A stretch of 64,000 bases of DNA, from contig CP136892.1 of the NCBI GenBank assembly GCA_034359265.1, positions 83,940,001-84,004,000 on the forward strand, in the 5' to 3' direction. Below the pieces are notes generated by a model. That model saw nothing but the letters and a program-made list of their open reading frames with translations. It had not been told where the DNA came from and made no database searches. This DNA comes from Canna indica (Eukaryota; Streptophyta; Magnoliopsida; Zingiberales; Cannaceae). This document shows, one piece after another, positions 1 to 10,343 of the stretch; the first letter of the stretch is position 1; the number at the start of each line of letters is the position of its first letter. Both the position numbers and the translations under genes were made by a program.

Positions 1-484
1 AACACAAGGGTCAGGCAATCTGGAGAGAACAAAAGAACTTTCACCTAGTGGCAGATATATCATTGACTTTGGTTAGATGCTGATAATACAAATACATGTG
101 CACAAGCCATGATAAGAACTCAAACTCCATGAGTTTCTCTCCACTAGTTCATCACTCTAGAGAGAATAATTCAGTAAGATTTGTATCCTTTTCAGCTAAG
201 TCCTAATCCTGAATAGTCAAAAAAGATCCTCATTGCCACTTCAGTGAGCTAAGGGCTAATTAATTTACAGGTTTGGGAATATTGCAGACTCAGTGTTTCT
301 CTTTTTGCATACAGGATTTTCAAATCCTTCCCCAAGGAAAATAAACTATAGGGTGCATGAGAAGATTTGGAGAATATATTCTGCATAAATAATGGAAGGA
401 AAAGAAAAAAAAGTAGATAATTAATTGATGTATTTTAGGCACATTGGCATTGACTTTTAAGTTCTATTCTCTCTTCTTAGTTGC
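1..484. other. Upstream spacer of MIR169
   Basis: AT-rich sequence with no supported coding region or RNA gene. It probably holds the upstream regulatory region of the MIR169 gene that follows; no individual site stands out. Confidence 0.4.
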
Positions 485-492
485 TATAAATA
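485..492 (+). promoter_or_regulatory. TATA box of the MIR169 gene
   Basis: A textbook TATAAATA lies 59 bases before the hairpin base. Transcription would start roughly 30 bases downstream, near 515-525, leaving a short leader before the stem. Plant MIR genes are RNA polymerase II genes with such TATA boxes, so this supports a real MIR gene rather than a chance inverted repeat. Confidence 0.65.
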
Positions 493-550
493 GGAGGCAA
501 ATGAAGGGAAGAAGAACATCAACCCCCATTTGAAGAGAGGAGTCTTACAT

Positions 551-650
551 AGAGGATAAGAGCTTGCATTGGTTAAGCCAAGAATGACTTGCCTACAGTT
601 CTGCTGTAGGCACAGTCATGCCTTGGCTACACTAAGAGGCTCTTATCCTT
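551..650 (+). ncRNA. MIR169: MIR169 precursor hairpin
   Basis: A 100-base stem-loop. The basal stem pairs 553-563 with 639-649. The mature-like segment at 575-595 (AGCCAAGAATGACTTGCCTA from 576) matches the miR169n/o type, except that the base before AGCC is A where the common form has U; a U lies one base further out at 574. The opposite arm, about 607-629, pairs with it apart from one bulged base and a small mismatch. The apical stem pairs 591-597 with 605-611, leaving a 7-base loop. miR169 directs cleavage of NF-YA (HAP2) transcripts, which control drought and nitrogen responses and flowering. A good splice donor (AAAG|GTGAG) at 918/919 suggests that the primary transcript is spliced downstream. 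Confidence 0.9.
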
Positions 651-2290
651 CATGCTAGACTCACAACTCTTTAGTTAGTGTGCTGATTAGTCTCTCAAGC
701 TCTCAGTATATATGTTGTGGGCCAATTAATTAGGGTTTGTGTTTGCTGGAGGAGACAAATTGAGTAAGTAGATGGATGCTCTTGTGTTGCTGGAGGAGGT
801 TCTGATGCTTGATTAATGCAACCATGGTATCTGCCTATCTGGTTTTAGTTGTCATCATCAGCATTCAGCAGTGATGCATGTGGAAATGTGCATTCATTAA
901 TTTGTTAGCTCTCCAAAGGTGAGTTGAATTTTTGGTATTTCTTTATTTTAATTATCATATATAGTATCTAAATTTTTTCTTTTACTTTATCTTTTGTTTC
1001 CACATTTATCATTAGCTATTTGTTCTATCTAACAAAACTTAATTCCTGATCTTTAAGAATTCAGTTAAAATATTGTAATCCTAATTAGGGAGTAGGGACT
1101 TACTTTTTTTTTCCTTCTTTTTAATATTCATTAATTTGTCTTCCCTGATATCTCATCCCTTAAAAAAATATAACCACATGGATTTGTCATCTATCATTTA
1201 GGAACATTATGCTTTAATTGGGATCCATGTGGCATTTTCTAGTTGGTGATTTCTCAATAAAATAGTAGAGGATGAGTTAGAATAAAAAAATAATAAAGTA
1301 GTAAATAGGTTTAAATATGAGTGAGGATGTTGTTATCCAATGGATGATCATTTTGCTTTAAACTAGTGATTTCATGAACTTGGTCAGATATTATGCTTTA
1401 ATTATGTATTTAGGTTTAAAGCAGTGATTTCATGAACTTGGATGGTCATTTCTCAATAAAGTAGGAACATTATGCTTTAATTAGTGATTTCATGAACTTG
1501 GTCAGATATTTTTTAGAACCACATTTTGTAATGGATGATATATATACACATATAATATTATATTATATTATATTATATTATTACATATATACTATGTAAA
1601 GTTATATATTTAGGTCAACTAGAGTAAATATGAATGGTAGCTAATTCAAAATTTTAGAAAATTTTATGATTCGAATTGATATAATATTTAATCAGTTTTG
1701 ATTTCAATCAAAAAATTTAAATTTATTCAATATTTTTATAAAACTTGATTTTCAAAAAACAATGACATAATTTAATATTTACATTTTTCTCTTTTTAATA
1801 GCATTGTTTTCTTTATAAAGTATATATAAAAAAGATATTAAAAATAATGCAATGTGTGTGTATATATATATATATATACACACAAATTGTTTAATATCAG
1901 TTTGTATTATTTTTAATATCTATGTTATTGTCTTTTATTTATAATATATTAAAAGTTAATTTTTAAGTCTGGTGTAAATTTGTAGTTTTTTTAACATGTT
2001 TAATATAGTTTGACTTTTACAATTTTTATCCTAAAAGTATTCACTTTTATTAAATATTCACTATTTTTTTACTATTGAAGTTTGCTATTGTTATTGGATT
2101 TAAGTTTGAGTGTTGTAAAATTGATCTTTATTTTTATATCTGTGAATAAATAATATTATTTTCATATGCTAATGTTTAATTATTTTTATTTATTTTATAT
2201 ATCTATATATAATCATTTTTATAATAATTATTATTTAAGAAACATTTTATAAATTTTTTGATTGAGCTTAATAATTTTTTTAGTTACCAC
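651..2290. other. MIR169 3' flank and AT-rich spacer
   Basis: No coding region is supported. The first few hundred bases are probably the rest of the pri-miRNA. Further on the sequence is AT-rich, with a local repeat near 1365-1510, a TATAT run near 1858-1876 and simple poly-A/T tracts. Confidence 0.4.
1365..1510. repeat. Three-copy imperfect tandem repeat (period about 60)
   Basis: The word AGTGATTTCATGAACTTGG occurs at 1365, 1423 and 1483. Copies one and three extend into the same GTCAGATATT. A related CATTATGCTTTAATT word occurs at 1205-1220 and near 1467. This looks like local unequal duplication in the spacer; no function is suggested. Confidence 0.6.
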
Positions 2291-2960
2291 GTGGACCAAA
2301 ACTAATTCCTCGAACCCATTTAATAAACTCATGAAGGCAGCTTGGTCTAACCACCCAAGGAACCGAGTTGGCCCAAGCCTGACCTAGGGGGCTCCAGCCT
2401 AGGGTACTCCAAGAGTATTTTGTTTATAGCCTATATTCGAAGATTCAATATATAATCATAGCACAATTAAAAGGTGCAATTCGATAATTCATTCATTCAA
2501 AGCATATCCCCATGAGGAAAAATATCTGTTCAATACATTTCAATTAGATTATACACCTACAAATATCTTCTTATAATCCAATGCTACACAAAAATACATC
2601 AAATACGTTTTTACGTGAGCATTAGAGTATCTTTGCAGATTGCTCCAAAGTCGCATCCAACCACGAGCCAGGAGAACCTCCAATGTCTCCGATCTCAAAT
2701 GAGAACACTGCAAATACTATATATCAATTTTTTTTCTCAAAATAATTACTAGGCACATCTATTGAATTAGCAATCCTCAAAAAAAAAAAAAAAAAAAAAA
2801 AACAAATTTGCAAGATAAAATTAAATCCCAGTATAATATTTCTTGAGCAAAAATTAAATACCACAAATCACAGATTAAGAGCAACCAAAACGACCAAAAG
2901 CATTCGCGAAACACATGACTCATTCAATCGATCTCCCCGTCGCGTCGCGCCATCCAATGG
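2290..2960. other. Possible LTR-retrotransposon debris
   Basis: GC-richer blocks in an AT-rich spacer include GAGCATTAGAGTATCTTTGC near 2618. It resembles a short conserved word seen in plant Gypsy-type LTRs, but no ends or target duplications are visible. A poly-A run of about 22 bases lies near 2779-2801. The call is weak. Confidence 0.25.
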
Positions 2961-2972
2961 CCGGGATTCCAC

Positions 2973-2978
2973 CACGTG
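2973..2978. promoter_or_regulatory. G-box (CACGTG) upstream of the ARM gene
   Basis: A perfect CACGTG in CCACGTGC context, with CCAAT-type words on both sides, in a short GC-rich island about 830 bases before the start codon of the armadillo gene. It may bind bZIP or bHLH factors. The distance makes its role uncertain. Confidence 0.3.
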
Positions 2979-3765
2979 CTCTCCTCTGATTGGCGAAGAT
3001 CGACGTCGCGTTGCTGACTCGCCATCTGGTTCAACCATCCCTGTCATCGATGTGCATTAACTGAGCCGAGATTCTCGTGCCAAAAACAAGCCCTTTTTGT
3101 TGACCTTGCCCTTCCACTGTGCTTGACTTGCAGCAGCTTATTCTGTCAATTATTAATTACATAATATTATTATTGTTCCTATTATTCATCGACCTCATTA
3201 GATATTGCCTGTTGGGATTTGGGAACACTCCATCAATTCATCATATGCTCTGGTACTTACTCTACAAACTAAAGTAAGACAATTTTATTGAAGCAAAATG
3301 GTTAGGTTTATGATCAGCTTTACCAAGTCAACACAAAAGTAAGATCACACTTTCCAAAAGTCAACAAGCTGGAAGCCCAATGCTTAAGCATGAAGTCATA
3401 AATATTAAATAACATCCTCCTTTTTTTGTAAATAAAAGGGTAAAAAAGCTAAAAGTAAAAGACATATATTATTATGTCAATAATTTACACATCATTCATG
3501 TTATACTCTTGCACATGCATTGCTCACATCCATTGATAAGCCCAAATGTTTCTCGACCCAAACTACGTAGGCCCACAAAAGACACCCAAGTAGTTAAACC
3601 ACATGATAGGACAAACTCGTGGGGTCAGACCTTTTGTTTGCTTTTTTCGAGGTAGTTTTCTTAGTAGTGGAAAGCTGGGTATTTGATTCCTTTAAAGCTT
3701 TCTATTTGTTCGTATTCTATTGAGAACGCAGCACACACTGCGTTGTGTAGTGCTGTTAACTCCAA

Positions 3766-3787
3766 TCTCTCTCTCTCTCTCTCTCTC
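3766..3787 (+). repeat. (CT)n tract in the 5' leader of the ARM gene
   Basis: An uninterrupted TC/CT dinucleotide run ends 21 bases before the start codon at 3809. Such tracts are common in plant 5' UTRs and core promoters (the Y-patch class). Confidence 0.7.
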
Positions 3788-3808
3788 GTGGTTTCCGATC
3801 TTCCCGCC

Positions 3809-5506
3809 ATGGACGCCGCTCTTCCCGCGGCCGAGGAGGGCGACGAGGTCCGGCGCTGCCGAAGCCTCCTTGACTCCCTCTCTGATGCCGCCGCAGGCGC
3901 GCAGTGTTTCCGCGGCAGGTGGTCCGCCGTGGCCGCCGCTGTCTCCCGACTCTCCGTCGCCCTCGATGACCTCGCCTCGCTCCCGTCTAATCCGCTCGCG
4001 GCTGACCTCCTTCGGTCTCTCGCCCAGACGCTTTCCCCCACCCTCGCCCTCGCGCTTCTCTGCCGTTCCCCTGACCCCCCTGCCGCCAGGCTTCGCACCC
4101 AGAGCGACATCGCCGCTGCCTCGGCCGCGCTTTACCAGCTCGCCGCTGACGCAGACCTTCTCCTCCGGTCTGGCGCCCTCGTCGACCTGCCCTCACCGCC
4201 GCCGGAGTCGGCGGGAGGGAGCAACCGCAAGGAGCCCGTGCGGGCCGAGGCTAGGTGCCTCGTGACCCGCCTTCAGATCGGGAGCTCTTCTTCGAGGATC
4301 GCTGCTTTGGGTTCTTTGCTCGACCTGCTCCGTGAGGACGACAAGAATGTCGTGGTCGCGGCCGGCCAGGGGGTGGTGCAGGCGCTGGTGCGCCTCCTCG
4401 ACTCGGTCGCCGGCGCCGCGTCATGCCACGAGGCGAGGGAGAAGGCCGCGGCGGCGATTGCGACGATCTCGACCGTGCAAAGCTGTCGCCATCTCCTGGT
4501 GGCGGAGGGCCCGCCACTCCTGCATCACCTCTCCCGCGTCCTCGAGTCCGAGGGCGGCGCCGCCAAGGAGAAAGCCTGCGCGGCCCTCCAGACCCTAACC
4601 CTAAACCGGGACAACGCGGTAGTCATCGGGTCCCGCGGTGGCATCGCAGCACTCCTGGAGATCTGTCGCGCCGGAACTCCCTCTGCCCAGGCCGCCGCCG
4701 CCGCCGTGCTGAAGAACCTAGCCACAGTGCAAGACCTCCGGCAGAATTTCCTGGAAGAGAACGGAGTCCCCGTCCTTATCAGCGTTCTGGCATCTGGAAC
4801 CCCTCTTGCCCAAGAGAACGCTGTTGGTTGTCTCTGTAATCTATCAGCTGGTGAGGAATCGCAGAGCATAAAGCTGTCCATTTTCAAAGAAGGCGCTTTG
4901 GAATGCCTAAAGAACTACTGGGAGGCAGGCGACAGAGGGGAGTATCAAAATCTTGAACCTGGGATTGGTTTATTAAGAAACTTGTCATCTTTTAGGTACA
5001 TTGCCGAGATCATTGCCACAGCTGGCTTTCTTCCTCGCATCATCACTGCTCTAGAAAGCAACAAGCCAGGAACAAGGACGGAGGCGGCTAGGGCAATTGC
5101 TGAATTGGGTTTGGTTGTAGGGAGGACGAGGAAGGAATTCGAGGATGCAGTGCCTCGGCTGGTTCTTATGCTGGAAGCAAAAGCTGCAGAGGAGAAAGAA
5201 GCTGCTGCAAGGGCTTTGGCTTCTTTAATGTCAGTCCCTGGGTATCAGAGGTTACTAAGGAGGGAGGAGAAGGGGATAGTAAACGTGGTTCAGCTACTTG
5301 ATCCCTTAGTTCATAGTTTGGATAAGAAGTATGCAATAGCAGTATTGGTAACAATTTCACAATCAAGGAAGTGCAGAAAGCAAATAGTGGCTGCAGGAGC
5401 TTGCGGGTACCTGCAGAGACTTGCAGCGTTGGAAGTGGATGGTGCAAAGAAGCTCCTTGAGAACTTGGGAAGGGGAAAAATATTGGGAGTATTTCCAAGA
5501 ACTTAA
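3809..5506 (+). CDS. Armadillo-repeat protein with N-terminal DUF7032-type domain
   Basis: Intronless gene, 565 codons. I chose ATG 3809 because it is the first ATG in frame, follows the CT-rich leader and has GCCATGG context. The first ~120 residues form an alpha-helical domain (RCRSLLDSLSDAA, CFRGRW, LSVALDDLASL) like the DUF7032 module found before ARM repeats in plants. From about residue 165 the protein is a series of armadillo repeats with typical signatures such as REKAAAAIATIS, ENAVGCLCNLS and GTRTEAARAIAELG. There is no U-box, so it is not an E3 ligase of the PUB-ARM type. It ends GRGKILGVFPRT, an ending I recall as conserved in this plant family. The role is probably protein-protein binding; the partner is unknown. 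GC content is very high in the first 900 bases and falls towards the stop. Confidence 0.88.
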   Translation: MDAALPAAEEGDEVRRCRSLLDSLSDAAAGAQCFRGRWSAVAAAVSRLSVALDDLASLPSNPLAADLLRSLAQTLSPTLALALLCRSPDPPAARLRTQSDIAAASAALYQLAADADLLLRSGALVDLPSPPPESAGGSNRKEPVRAEARCLVTRLQIGSSSSRIAALGSLLDLLREDDKNVVVAAGQGVVQALVRLLDSVAGAASCHEAREKAAAAIATISTVQSCRHLLVAEGPPLLHHLSRVLESEGGAAKEKACAALQTLTLNRDNAVVIGSRGGIAALLEICRAGTPSAQAAAAAVLKNLATVQDLRQNFLEENGVPVLISVLASGTPLAQENAVGCLCNLSAGEESQSIKLSIFKEGALECLKNYWEAGDRGEYQNLEPGIGLLRNLSSFRYIAEIIATAGFLPRIITALESNKPGTRTEAARAIAELGLVVGRTRKEFEDAVPRLVLMLEAKAAEEKEAAARALASLMSVPGYQRLLRREEKGIVNVVQLLDPLVHSLDKKYAIAVLVTISQSRKCRKQIVAAGACGYLQRLAALEVDGAKKLLENLGRGKILGVFPRT

Positions 5507-8500
5507 CTACCAAGTAGTCAAGAAGGATCCTGAGTTTGAAGGCTACTTCTTGATTTGTATGTATCATTAACACTTCCTAAGCAAATTGTCATCCAATGCC
5601 TCCTTAGTCCTTAACCTTTCTGTAGATGATTTTGTTATAATTCCATAGTGTACATGATTTGCATTGTTGAGTCGATGATGAGATTGCTGTTATGTATGTA
5701 TAGATAAAGAAAATTTCTTTTCACGAAATGTTCTTCCCCTTGTTTATAGTCAACCTTAAGCAAAATTTTCAGTACTTTGAAAAAATCACAGGCTTCTTTG
5801 CTCTTGCAAACACTCTTCTTGTTGTAACACTGGTATTGCATGCTACCAAAATCCAATATAAGCTATATGTTTTGATTGTATAGGTTCATTGCAGGTTTTT
5901 CGATATGAAGATAGGCCAACAGGTTGATTTTGGCCTTTAAATAGGAAATAAATATGAAAAACATATCATAAACATTTACATAGGCTTATTTTAGACTTGG
6001 TAAGAAAAAAACCCTAGCTGGCCCTAGCTGGACAGTTACAAAAATATACCTAATTAAGATAAACTATAAATAAAGATAATCACTAAGACTAATTCAAGTG
6101 ACTAGGTCTAAAAGACATCAGTTATAGTACACAGCAAGGGCCCATGTTATCAACCATGAGAAATTGAAATTCTGGTTATATGATTGATTGATTGCCCCAG
6201 CTTCAATAGGATCTTCTGAGGAAACACCCTATGTCCTTTTTTTAGTCGAATAGCATCTTCCAATTGAATCTTTGTGCTCAGAAGGCCTTTGGGAAGAATA
6301 TACTAGTTTTTGTCCTTTTTCTTTTATAATTACTGAAGAAAGGCACTAGGATGTCCTAGTTTTCCATCCATCACAATAAATGCCATTGGTGCTACTTTGT
6401 ACCACCAATTTGGTTTTGAACCAAACAAAGTTAAGTTAAAATAAATATGCTATCATCAAGCAAGTACATTTATTTCTATCTTCCTTACTTAAGAAACATG
6501 ATATGCTTGTTTTACATATTACCATTGCTTGTGCCCCCTAATCCAGCAGCTACCTAATTTTCTGATACTAATTTGGATCAATTGGGATGTCTCCATTAAA
6601 ACTTATTTTTTAGCTTCACTATCATTATCCATATTAATTTGTGTTTGAATTAGTTGAGAGCTCTCACTTAGCTATCTATAGCTAGTTATGGATCAAAGGA
6701 CACATAATTGTCTGCTATATGAACTTACTTTTTATGACATTATTAACTTCAAACATTTTTCTCTGTGTTGACAGCAAAGTTGTACACTTCTACATTGATA
6801 TATCTTTGGATTTGATAGCAGACAATTTTCCATTTGCTATGCTCTGATGATTGCACCAATCTTAACCATTGACTGTGTTAACTTAGATGGTTCTTTATTA
6901 GCTTTCAATGTCCGAACCCAAGCCTGTCGAGTGATGAAGACACCAATGACTTCACTACAGAGGTGCTGTTGTCAATATCTGTTGTTTCAAGCACAAGCTG
7001 ATTTCATCCTTGAACGCACTACTACATTTGATATTTGATAATGGTTTTTGTTATCTATAGTTCTGATTCATGATATGGTGTTTTCTTAAAGAACCGAATG
7101 TCCTAGATGATCAAATTATTGGCTTGTTGCGTTCTTGTCCTCATGCTATGTCATGTGTGAGGGAAAAATAAACATGGAGCTTTCCTACCTTCCTCAACCT
7201 GTCTATGATTAGGTAAAGAATACAAAAGCTCTCTTGTGGTATCCAGGAAAGAAGTCTCAAGTTTGTTCCTAACATGCAACTCAAGATTCCCCGGTACATG
7301 CATCTTTCTCAAAGAACCTGATTTGGTCCTGCCAGGAAAGCATATATGATATTCACTAATATTTAATCATGTTAAAAAGAATGCTGATTGCCCCAAATAA
7401 TTGTTGAACGACCACATTGTTGGTACAGAGGCTTTAGTCTCTACTGTTTTGGATTGTACTAACTGGGGAATCAAGTCTTGATATCAGGGCACCACCACTT
7501 GAGATGTCTCTTTCCATATGTTGCTATCAGGATTAAGCTAGATGACACTTTATCAACCCTCCCCACTTGTGTCTTGAGTTTTCTTTTAGGTCTTCTACGT
7601 ACATGGAAGACAGTACGTACATACTTCTTGCATTGACCTCTTCAGACATCTTATCTGCTAATATTTCTTTTCCCTACAAGCCACAAGGGATTACAAGTCC
7701 TCCAAGTAGTTTTTGATTTTTCATATGTTATAGAGCAAATGTTGCAACCATCCTTGAGTCAACTTGCATCTATTTATTCAACTATTCATTTTTGTGACAT
7801 TTACTGATCAGCAAAATGCTACTAGTTGTCTAATTGTCAGGATCAGGTCTTAAACTAACTTCAAATTTGACTCTTTTTTACAAGTGATCATCAGCACGGG
7901 ACAAAGTTCGCCTACACAAGCTGTGTTGTTGGAAAAAGATCTGCTTGAACAAGGTATGTACTTATCTTTCCTATAGGCTAAAAGTGAGCCCTAGCTATCT
8001 TGGCATAATATTAATACCAACCTCTTGGGTCCATAAAAAGCTAAGCAAATGCATTTGCCTTAAACTACTCTTTCCTTGACCAAATACAGCATATATTCTA
8101 AGTTGTTGTGGTACGTATTTCTACCACATGATCCCATAAGCATGCCACATGACCCATGAGGATATATATAATTCTTGGTTAACTGCATTTGCTTTAAAGT
8201 ATACTTTCCTTACTAACTAATTGATAGTTTGATATGTATGTATAATTTACTGATAAGATTTTTCTAATGAAAGAGTCGTTCAACAGAATAAAATTATGAG
8301 TTGTAGGTTTGATGAGATTGTAAGCATATTTTAGATGCCTCCAACTCTCCAAGTCCAAAAAAGTGCACATGAGTTCTTTCACATTTGAAGGACGACGAAG
8401 CATACAAATTCAATAGGAAGGCAGATGTAGCTTCATTCAAATAGGGAAACGGTCAATGGCTTTGAGTATACTATACGCGAGGAGTGAGTCGAATTACGGG

Positions 8501-8569
8501 CCTACAGGGTTTGTGGAACAAAGTCAACGCCCAACTCAAGGTAGAAGTTAGTCAATCGACATTGAGTAG
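5507..8569. other. Spacer after the ARM gene
   Basis: It begins with the 3' UTR of the ARM gene. After that there is no convincing gene. One exon-like segment at about 7890-7951 is bounded by AG and GTATG and open in one frame, but it has no partner exons. The rest is AT-rich sequence without recognised repeats. Confidence 0.4.
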
Positions 8570-8577
8570 CTCTGCAG

Positions 8578-8717
8578 GGGTTTATTCTATGCTAGGTGTG
8601 AGTCCATTGGACTCGCACCATATTATGTGTCTTTTTCTTTCTATCTATTCATTAAATGAAGAGAGAGAAGTTAGAGAGAGAAAGACACATGTGAGGTGCG
8701 AGTCCATAGAATAAATC
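8578..8717. mobile_element. Small inverted-repeat (MITE/foldback) element, hAT-like
   Basis: The ends form terminal inverted repeats: GGGTTTATTCTATG at the left, and at the right CATAGAATAAATC (complement GATTTATTCTATG). Both sides carry the 8-base duplication CTCTGCAG (8570-8577 and 8718-8725), the size made by hAT transposases. Further inside, the word for GGTGCGAGTCCA and the stretch ATGTGTCTTTTTCTTTC are also repeated in inverted form. The left arm holds its own palindrome (GAGTCCA-T-TGGACTC). Boundaries are ambiguous by a few bases because CTGCAG is itself palindromic. Confidence 0.65.
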
Positions 8718-8885
8718 CTCTGCAGGATACAAGCTGGGTTTGCAGCGTCGATGTAATCGATGGCCGGCAACCTCGACCGTGTAGCTGAATCAATTAAATT
8801 AATTCTACATCAATGTGGCTCCAAACTTGTGGTATTTAACTAAAGCATTTAAGCTTTTAAAAAATCAACGAACTATTACATATTA

Positions 8886-9172
8886 GGATAAATTATACTG
8901 ATTTTTCTTAGGGTTTAGTAAAATTACACTGATCTCTCATCTATTTGTAATTTTGTCTTGTAACTCCCTTGAGTTTTGTAAAAGATTACACAAATTTCTC
9001 TACTAACGAAAAAAAATTACACAAATCTCCCATTCTAACAAAAAAATATTACACAAATCTCTCATACAAAAAAATATTCAGAGGAGATGAGTGTCACATG
9101 GACAAATAGAAAGAAGATCAGTGTAATTTCACTAAACGTCGGGGGGGAGGGGCAAGTCAGTGTAATTTACCC
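8886..9172. mobile_element. Mutator-like MITE with 9-bp target duplication
   Basis: A 287-base element. The left end is GGATAAATTATACTGA and the right end, complemented, is GGGTAAATTACACTGA. The inverted repeats run about 60 bases, including a second shared block near TTAGTRAAATTACACTGATC. Perfect 9-base duplications TACATATTA flank it at 8877-8885 and 9173-9181, as for Mutator-type transposition. The centre holds degenerate ACACAAATCTCYC repeats and no coding capacity. Confidence 0.8.
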
Positions 9173-9181
9173 TACATATTA

Positions 9182-10343
9182 TTATTCAAACATAATTTCC
9201 CATCACAAGTGACTTAGAAACAACTTATTATTTTAAAAGCACTAAAATTATGATATGAATTGTTAAAAATAAACTTATCTCGTGCATAACTTCAACAACA
9301 ACAAAAATTTGAACCACTTAAATATATTTGAGCAAAAACCTTCTAAATTGCTCAAAACGAAGGAAATTTAAAATTTGAAAGTATTCTGCATATTCAAATT
9401 TTTAGGTTATGATTTTTAGAAAAGAACGATCTTTCATACTTTTTAAGACTTCTCAAGTGAAAAATTATATTTTACAATTAACAAAAGATCCTACCTCTTT
9501 GTACGGAAAGAAATGTCATATCAATCCGTCCTGCGCCACCTGTGCATCTGCTTATTTAATTCCTTAATTACAATGTACTATTTAGAGCATTTTTGTATCT
9601 AATATAAAGCTGTGTCCTTGCCTCGAAGTCGACCGGATCCAAGGAGGATAACGCAATCTGTCCCCGCTCGCCTCATTTCCATGCCTAATCTGTCTAGAAG
9701 TCAAAGGTTTGACAGCTTGAGCCCAGTTTGTCCCGCCAGTAAACCATTTTATTCGACGGGTACAAAGAATCGGCACCGTCCCTCCAAAAGATATCGTCCC
9801 ACCTGTATCCAACTGGAGAAGATCACCCTCGACTATTATAATGTCTGATCTAAGAGTGGGGTATGATGTCGTTGCATCACCTAACATAATAAATATATAG
9901 AGAGAGGCAATGATTAGGGACAATTACTTTCTGCTCAAAAGAAGAAGATTAGGGAGAGTTACTAGAACAAGACATGGTAATTCTCATTGACCATGTCATT
10001 CATACAAGGACAAAGGTTTGGTAGAATTGCCATGTTTGGATCGATCTCCGTTTGTAAAACTCCATCCTTAGTACAAGAATGATATCCATAGCTAGCTGAT
10101 CGTGTAGCTTGGTACTTAAGACAAGTAAGCAAGAGGGAAGGTGGAAGGAAGAAAATGAAGCACGAAGCTTTGCATTAAGCTGTTTTGTATGTATCAAACA
10201 TTGGATCAAATCCTCTCCTTGGTATAGTGATGTCATCGCAGCAGCTCGACGAATCAATTGATGGAATTAACTTGGTTAATGAAGCTTAGTTCATCTATTG
10301 CTCATAGCTTGTTCTATGTCATGCCACACTGTGCTGCCTAGGG
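9182..10343. other. Spacer downstream of SKL1
   Basis: AT-rich, with a GC-richer block at about 9610-9850 that is open in more than one frame but resembles no family I recognise. The part next to 10343 should be the 3' UTR of SKL1. No RNA gene or delimited repeat was found. Confidence 0.4.

Noticed and set aside
4594..4608. CCCTAACCCTAAACC, a telomere-like repeat
   Set aside because: It lies in the armadillo coding frame (TLTLNR) with intact protein on both sides; too short for an interstitial telomere tract.
7890..7951. Internal exon of an unknown gene (AG...GTATG, open frame)
   Set aside because: No neighbouring exons in the same frame could be found, and one short bracketed open segment is expected by chance.
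9582..9923. 113-codon frame on the minus strand
   Set aside because: No recognisable domain, alternative start only, and an overlapping open frame on the other strand; probably repeat debris.
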